Shown here piece by piece: positions 59,773 to 64,000 of a stretch of 64,000 nt of DNA (its first letter is position 1; every line of letters starts with the position of its first letter). The position numbers and the translations under genes are program-made. The notes below the pieces were generated by a model. That model did no database searches, was not told the origin of the DNA, and saw nothing but the letters and a program-made list of their open reading frames with translations. This DNA is from Haladaptatus caseinilyticus (GTDB lineage: Archaea > Halobacteriota > Halobacteria > Halobacteriales > Haladaptataceae), in contig NZ_CP111042.1 of assembly GCF_026248685.1 (NCBI RefSeq), positions 124,001-188,000 of the forward strand, given 5' to 3'.

Positions 59773-59943
59773 CACCCATCGGTACCCGGGCCATCTGGTA
59801 CTCTTTCCATTTTGTCGGGAGTGGCACAATTCTCCGCAGTCTCCGTCGAATCAACTTTGAACCCCAGAACGGAGTAGAGTGAGTGATGATAAACTGATTC
59901 TCTTCCACGGTATCGAAAAACGTGGTTATTTCATGCTGACAAA

Positions 59944-59951
59944 TTTATAAA
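59944..59951 (+). promoter_or_regulatory. Likely TATA box of the FMN-binding protein gene
   Basis: TTTATAAA lies 34-41 bases before the ATG at 59985, which would give a leader of about 10-15 bases. Confidence 0.45.
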
Positions 59952-59984
59952 CCGTTTTCACCGCAGCCATCTGTTATAGCAGAG

Positions 59985-60551
59985 ATGACTGACAACCCAC
60001 CCAAGAACGTCACTGATTCTATCCGTTATCAAGGAAAGGCTATCGATGATCCAGCATGGATTCCTGAATTTCTCGCTGACCAAGAAACGGGCGTGCTCGG
60101 TCTCATCGATGACAACACTCCACATCTTGTGACACAACTCTTCGTATACAATCGAGATGAGGGTGTGATTTACCTCCACGGTGCTCAGGCGGGACGTGCT
60201 CACAATCTTGTTGAGAGCGGCGACCAGCCGCGCGCTTCCTTCACGACAAGTGAAAAAGGGCGGTATATCCCGGCTGACGAACCGGTGAACTTCACCGTCG
60301 AGTACTCAAGTGTGGTCGCTTATGGAACGATTGATTTGCTCGCTGATAGAGAAAATAAACGAGCGGTTCTTGAGCAATTCATGGAGAAATTTGCACCCCA
60401 GCTGGCTGAAGGCGAGGACTATGAGCGAATTGCACAGGAGTCAATCGATCGGACGGCCGTCTACCGTCTCGACGTCGAATCATGGAGTGGGAAAGAAGGG
60501 TGGAAAGATCCCGATCATCCTGGTGCGTACAGGCTTGACTCTCCCCGGTAA
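59985..60551 (+). CDS. Pyridoxamine 5'-phosphate oxidase-like FMN-binding protein
   Basis: A 188-residue protein of the split-barrel flavin-binding fold. Typical parts are ATG-proximal IDDPAWIPEFLADQETGVLG, LIDDNTPHLVTQLFVYNRDE, GVIYLHGAQAGRAHNLVESG and EYSSVVAYGTIDLLADRENK. Members include nitroimidazole-resistance (NimA-like) proteins, which the HGAxxGRxxxL segment favours over true PdxH. Bound flavin or heme and a reductase role are likely. It is a single gene. Confidence 0.87.
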   Translation: MTDNPPKNVTDSIRYQGKAIDDPAWIPEFLADQETGVLGLIDDNTPHLVTQLFVYNRDEGVIYLHGAQAGRAHNLVESGDQPRASFTTSEKGRYIPADEPVNFTVEYSSVVAYGTIDLLADRENKRAVLEQFMEKFAPQLAEGEDYERIAQESIDRTAVYRLDVESWSGKEGWKDPDHPGAYRLDSPR

Positions 60552-60745
60552 TCATGATCCTTCTCTCCACATCTTCTCCTACCCTTATTGAGTCCTGCAG
60601 CCAGCGAATGGCCGGTTAACCCTAAATGTCCACCTCCTACCAAGTGATCACAGCCCGAAACTCAGACTCATGCTCCGTATTGCAAGTTCTTTCTCAACTA
60701 TTTTGCCACTATTGTTTTGTAGTATTATGCCATCTGAATGCTTAT

Positions 60746-60913
60746 ATGGGTGATTTGGTTGTCAAAGCGGCAGTGAAAGAACAGCTTGAAGGACAAAATG
60801 TGGCGAGTGACTTCTACGATGCACTCGATGAAGAAGTCGCTTCAGTCCTCGATAACGCTGCTCAACGAGCCGAAGAAAACGATCGCAAAACCGTCCAAGC
60901 GCGCGATTTGTAG
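60746..60913 (+). CDS. 55-residue histone-fold miniprotein (DUF1931-like)
   Basis: MGDLVVKAAVKEQLEGQNVA is followed by SDFYDALDEEVASVLDNAAQ and RAEENDRKTVQARDL. The last 35 residues match the central histone helix and second loop (FxDALDxxVxxLLxxAxxRAxxNDRKTVxxRD), as in archaeal histone-like proteins. The whole is shorter than a canonical archaeal histone (65-70 residues), so the third helix is absent. The upstream open frame is not credible, and the ATG at 60746 has a short AT-rich leader. It probably dimerises and may bind DNA. It is conserved in haloarchaea as I know them. Confidence 0.75.
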   Translation: MGDLVVKAAVKEQLEGQNVASDFYDALDEEVASVLDNAAQRAEENDRKTVQARDL

Positions 60914-61004
60914 CTGCTCATCGCTTCAGATAACATCAACCTGTTTTTGCTAGTCACTACACAGAACTCATTTCTCTAACGACGAACCGCTACTCAAACC
61001 GAAT

Positions 61005-61216
61005 CTAGATCACCCGATGAACTTCGGGCTTCTTCTTGCGAATCTCGTCGTTCTCATGCAGCCGAGTGAGATCGTTATAGGCCGACCGCCGTGACCAATC
61101 GAATTTGTTCGCGATTTCGCTCACCATGGAGGAGTCGAGTGGTTTCATGACCTCGAGTACATCCGTTGGAGACCGTTCCTGTACGAACTCGTTTTCCTCT
61201 TCTCGTCTTCATCAGG
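61005..61216 (-). pseudogene. Second-type winged-helix gene, frameshifted
   Basis: From the minus strand: PDEDEKRK in one frame, then after a shift ENEFVQERSPTDVLEVMKPL, DSSMVSEIANKFDWSRRSAY and NDLTRLHENDEIRKKKPEVH, with RVI and TAG at 61005-61007. SEIANKFDWSRRSAYNDLTR is the helix-turn-helix. A TGA lies just before ENEF in that frame, and no start codon is found, so the gene is broken near its 5' end. It relates to the fragment at 53479-53631. Nothing else is seen at 60914-61478. Confidence 0.6.
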
Positions 61217-61478
61217 TATACTTTCCTGGCCTTCGCTCGGTCTCTCTTCTTAGCACGATGGTGATGCCGATGTTAGTATTCTATACTAACCTTCGGCAAT
61301 CTTGCAAACCCTGACCGCTTCCCTGACCACCCACACCGACAATCGTCCCACTACTCTACCACCCACCAATAACTGAGACTGAGAACTCCCGTTCGCAGTT
61401 CTCAGCCGGGGGATTGCAGCTCACAGCTGCCAAGTGCAAACTTATAATCGTCTTTACCAAGTAGAGATACATACGAAC

Positions 61479-61601
61479 ATGGCGCTGGAAAAGATACTCA
61501 CGGTCGAACAATTGGCCGAGACAACGGGCCAATCGGAAGAACAACTCCGAAAAGACCGCGAAGCCGCAGCGAAGATGGCTGGCGACGCTGCAGACGAATA
61601 G
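61479..61601 (+). CDS. 40-residue helical protein
   Basis: MALEKILTVEQLAETTGQSE and EQLRKDREAAAKMAGDAADE form one open frame with an ATG at 61479 and a TAG at 61599-61601. It is predicted to be a helix-turn-helix-like or helical hairpin protein, acidic. It lies 14 bases before the start of the 76-residue gene on the same strand, which suggests a small two-gene operon. No family is recognised. Confidence 0.45.
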   Translation: MALEKILTVEQLAETTGQSEEQLRKDREAAAKMAGDAADE

Positions 61602-61615
61602 CGCTACACCTTTTC

Positions 61616-61846
61616 ATGACCGGTACTGGTTCGACGAACACGATAGACCAATTACTCAGTCATACTGATGGTCCATCGAAGCCAATTGCGGACCGTGATC
61701 TGACTCGCGTTCGCTCATCTGCATATATTGTCCACGGTAATTTCGCCAGACTGGATGAGATCTGTGATGACATCAGTCCCGAGAGCGATTACGATGATGG
61801 TGAGAGCGAATTGCTCTATGCGCGTCCCAACGACGAATTCGAATAA
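61616..61846 (+). CDS. Hypothetical 76-residue protein
   Basis: MTGTGSTNTIDQLLSHTDGP is followed by RVRSSAYIVHGNFARLDEIC and an acidic, Tyr/Asp-rich end (SPESDYDDGESELLYARPND). The composition is haloarchaeal and no antisense gene competes. It may form an operon with the 40-residue gene upstream. No family is recognised, so no function is given. Confidence 0.5.
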   Translation: MTGTGSTNTIDQLLSHTDGPSKPIADRDLTRVRSSAYIVHGNFARLDEICDDISPESDYDDGESELLYARPNDEFE

Positions 61847-61989
61847 TGTCACTCAATAAAAATGGAAGATGAATAGTAGTTCTCATCATCTACAAACAAA
61901 TAGATACAGAGCATGTCACATCAGAAATAAGTATCATCTACCCTCACAGATGTAGAAATATTTATTCTCTATTCGCTCCTTTATATGCT

Positions 61990-62214
61990 ATGGAACTCAG
62001 TAATTCCTCTGTCTCTGAGCGTAAGAGCACGCTCCCCGACGTTGTGAAAATCAACCTCATTATTTGGGGGGCACTCATCACAGCTCTCGGTATCATTCTG
62101 TGGGAGACGACGTTCCTTACTCAGGCAGTGCCAGTGGCATTCCTTGCTGCAATTGCCAGCAATATCTTCCTGTTGTGGGGAGCACGAGGGATGCGCGATG
62201 AAGCACAAGATTGA
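61990..62214 (+). CDS. Two-helix membrane protein, 74 residues
   Basis: A polar N-terminus (MELSNSSVSERKSTLPDVVK) precedes two hydrophobic helices (INLIIWGALITALGIILWET and AVPVAFLAAIASNIFLLWGA) and a short charged tail. A TATA-like TATTTATTC at 61958-61966 stands about 28 bases before the ATG, as for a leaderless transcript. Its stop is followed after 7 bases by the duplicated intergenic region shared with 23 kb. No family is recognised. Confidence 0.6.
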   Translation: MELSNSSVSERKSTLPDVVKINLIIWGALITALGIILWETTFLTQAVPVAFLAAIASNIFLLWGARGMRDEAQD

Positions 62215-62221
62215 GAACTTA

Positions 62222-62410
62222 TACCGCCCAGAATCGCTGTGGTCTTTGGACATACGCCACAGTACACACTACCGAAGTATAGTCCTGTTAGTGCATACCA
62301 TGTGGTGAATACAATATGGTGGGAAGAATGATGCCCTCGGGCGTGTGTAGAAACGTGCCGGGTGTTACAGCACCCGGCACTGGTCTTCCAGATGCACCAG
62401 AAGACCATGA
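62222..62410. repeat. Long intergenic repeat, copy B, with structured hairpin
   Basis: This copy corresponds to 23342-23547. It includes the first ten codons of the winged-helix gene on the minus strand (MSKDHSDSGR), cut off right after, then the promoter region, then a perfect 10-bp hairpin GTGCCGGGTG-TTACAG-CACCCGGCAC at 62355-62380, and AGAAGACCATG. The outer stem keeps GGAAGA/TCTTCC, with mismatches beyond. After its ATG the plus strand gives MNTKQSAARGADVTGDC and no zinc finger. Confidence 0.82.
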
Positions 62411-62585
62411 ATACAAAACAATCCGCAGCCCGTGGCGCTGACGTGACGGGTGACTGTATGAGTGATCGAGAAGTCCTCCCCCGGCATTGGCTACATAAAT
62501 ATTATAAAAGGAATCATTAGTAAAAGCGGTTACTTGGCTAACTGCAAGAGGTAAAGTTATATGTCCCAGGTTTGACCTCCCTGGT

Positions 62586-63884
62586 GTGATGATACCAAAT
62601 GCCACGGAACGGGTGGGTCGCAGGTCGTTTCTTAAACTCGCTGGTGCGAGTGGCCTTACTGCTACAGCAGGTTGCATTGGGCTTGGAGGAAGCGGAGGAT
62701 CAAATGAAATTGTCTTCGGCCAACCTGCAGCACAGACTGGTCAGTGGGACTTTCTTCAACCCGGTGTTTCGCAAGCGACTGATGTAGCACTTCAAGGCAT
62801 CAATGACGCTGGAGGCCCTTTAGATTCAAAACTGAAGATAGTTAGACGTGATACTGCTGTCAACCCACAGGAAGCCCGATCAGTCGTTACCCAACTTGTT
62901 GAAAACGACGACGCAGTAGCACTGCTTGGACTGTTTTCTAGTGAAATTAATCCGCTGTTCAACTTTCTGCAAGAACAACAAACGCCGATTGTGACTCCCT
63001 GGCCGGGCTCAAACTTCCTTGATACTCGCGGCGGTGACAAAGGAACTCCGGAGAATATCGATGATGACGGTTGGGTCTGGCGAACAGTGATAAGTGACAC
63101 TGTTCACACTGCTGGCGCTGCAAAACGTGCCCTTGAGCAAAACCACGACAAAATCGGAATTATAAACGGTAACTCAGAGGGGGCACGAAGCTGGGCTGAT
63201 GGATTTAAGACCGCATATGAAAACGGTGGCGGTACCGTTACTAAGCAGGTCGAAGTTAGCCAAGGGGGATCGAGCTACCAGTCCGCACTCGACCGCTTAT
63301 TCGGAAGCGATTTCAGTGCCTTCGCAGTGAGCATTCCCCTGGAAGATGCTATCACGCTATTGTCTGATTGGGCAGACGGCGGCTACGGTAAGCAGCCAAT
63401 CCTTTCAGATCCACTTTCACAGAATGACCTTGCTAAGCAGGTTGGAAACGATCTCAATGGGGCGTGGGCAGCTAGCCCAGGCCAGTCCGGCCCGAGCTAC
63501 GATACCTTCCAAAACGCATACAAAGAAGCCGACGGTGACGCTGAAATCAACGCGTGGACAGCTCCGGCTTGGGACGCAATTCAGGCGACCGCACTAGCCA
63601 CTGAACGTGCTGGTGAAGCGAGTGCGGAAGCCATTGAGAAAAATCTTGGAGCGGTCACTCGAGGGAACGGCACTGAAGTCAGCACATTTGCTGAAGGGAA
63701 GAAAGCGTTAGGGAATGACAAGGAGATTGTTTACCGTGGTGCTGCAACTTCTATGACCTTCACCGACTTCGGAAATGTATTTGGATCGGTGACTATCAAC
63801 GCCGCAAAGAATGGCAAATTCACCCAACAAGAAGTCATTCCAGCGAAAGAACTCCGCGAGTTCGTCAGCGAAGACGAGTACTGA
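62586..63884 (+). CDS. ABC importer binding lipoprotein, LivK-like
   Basis: A 432-residue protein with a Tat signal (VGRRSFLKLAGASGLTATAG) and lipobox TAGC, starting from an ATG at 62586 or 62589. The mature part is of periplasmic-binding type I: EIVFGQPAAQTGQWDFLQPG, ALLGLFSSEINPLFNFLQEQ, IIDGNSEGARSW-like GIINGNSEGARSWADGF and AWTAPAWDAIQATALATERA. A LivH-like gene starts 2 bases after its stop codon. It belongs to a second, separate Liv-type importer, distinct from the one at 27-35 kb. Confidence 0.9.
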   Translation: MMIPNATERVGRRSFLKLAGASGLTATAGCIGLGGSGGSNEIVFGQPAAQTGQWDFLQPGVSQATDVALQGINDAGGPLDSKLKIVRRDTAVNPQEARSVVTQLVENDDAVALLGLFSSEINPLFNFLQEQQTPIVTPWPGSNFLDTRGGDKGTPENIDDDGWVWRTVISDTVHTAGAAKRALEQNHDKIGIINGNSEGARSWADGFKTAYENGGGTVTKQVEVSQGGSSYQSALDRLFGSDFSAFAVSIPLEDAITLLSDWADGGYGKQPILSDPLSQNDLAKQVGNDLNGAWAASPGQSGPSYDTFQNAYKEADGDAEINAWTAPAWDAIQATALATERAGEASAEAIEKNLGAVTRGNGTEVSTFAEGKKALGNDKEIVYRGAATSMTFTDFGNVFGSVTINAAKNGKFTQQEVIPAKELREFVSEDEY

Positions 63885-63886
63885 AT

Positions 63887-64000
63887 ATGGGGCTCGCACA
63901 AAATATTGTCTTTGGACTGGTAACCGGTTCGTATATCGCCATCGCAGCGATCGGATTCACCCTGATATACGGCATTGTAAATATGATAAACTTTGCATAC
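63887..64000 (+). CDS. Branched-chain-type ABC permease, LivH-like, 3' cut by window edge
   Basis: The ATG at 63887 opens MGLAQNIVFGLVTGSYIAIA, then AIGFTLIYGIVNMINFAY to the end of the window, the standard first helix and conserved LIYGIVNMINFAYG segment of LivH. Only 38 codons are visible. Together with the preceding binding protein it starts a second importer operon. Confidence 0.85.
   Translation, partial: MGLAQNIVFGLVTGSYIAIAAIGFTLIYGIVNMINFAY

Noticed and set aside
59726-59908. 60-codon minus-strand frame MEENQFIITHSTPFWGSK
   Set aside because: It overlaps a candidate operator, has no recognised family, and ends in AT-rich sequence. It may be a transposase tail, but nothing supports this.
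60626-60745. Upstream extension of the histone-fold gene
   Set aside because: The 40 added residues are Cys- and Val-rich, unlike haloarchaeal proteins; the ATG at 60746 begins the conserved sequence.

Overview
The window is a stretch of a haloarchaeal chromosome or large replicon with moderate GC. The evidence is acidic proteins rich in Asp and Glu, twin-arginine (Tat) lipoprotein signals on every solute-binding protein, TrmB, IclR, Lrp and winged-helix regulators of archaeal type, archaeal promoters with TATA boxes and short or absent leaders, an aRF1-like protein with NIKS and GGQ motifs, a histone-fold miniprotein, DUF5518, amphi-Trp and SWIM proteins, and an IS1341-type TnpB. No genus is assigned.

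Layout. 1-5 kb: the end of a nitrilase-family amidase, a TrmB regulator and an ABC importer (binding protein plus two permeases, no ATPase). 5-9.7 kb: membrane proteins, a tnpB element, two unknown small genes and broken winged-helix genes. 9.7-14.6 kb: a CitMHS transporter coupled to split AtuA-like genes, a haloacid dehalogenase and a BadF-type sugar kinase. 14.7-26.7 kb: a mixed accessory zone with many broken genes (alcohol dehydrogenase tail, SWIM tail, SprT, ThyX, SWIM core), an oxidoreductase, tRNA-Thr(TGT), a divergent release factor, a PIN/winged-helix toxin-antitoxin-like pair, and a secreted thermonuclease-type lipoprotein. 27.1-37.3 kb: a large minus-strand unit (LivK-type binding protein, GNAT, amidase, LivG, LivF, LivH, LivM, M20 peptidase) divergent from a HyuC-like amidohydrolase and an Lrp regulator. 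37.3-42.5 kb: broken genes, a tnpB remnant whose right end has overwritten the 3' end of a hydrolase gene, a FAD oxidoreductase and a CAP-domain protein. 42.5-50.7 kb: N-acyl-D-amino-acid deacylase, D-threonine aldolase/D-serine dehydratase-like enzyme, AbgA-like M20 amidohydrolase, creatininase-family protein, CapA-like protein and a sodium/solute symporter. 53.7-59.6 kb: an IclR-hyuA-hyuB-FAD oxidoreductase unit. 60-64 kb: small genes, a second copy of the 23 kb structured intergenic repeat, and the start of another branched-chain-type ABC importer.

Functionally the window is dominated by uptake and hydrolysis of amide, hydantoin, N-carbamoyl, N-acyl and D-configured amino compounds: three ABC importers, a CitMHS and an SSS carrier, and about a dozen C-N bond hydrolases or amino-acid oxidases.

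The most unusual material is non-coding or decayed. A foldable palindromic intergenic element occurs in two clear copies and one possible copy, two of the three next to a CxC...CxxC zinc-finger tail. A winged-helix gene family is scattered as at least five overlapping fragments that share near-identical DNA. An IS200/IS605-type right end carries an extra two-hairpin insert and supplies the stop codon of its neighbour.
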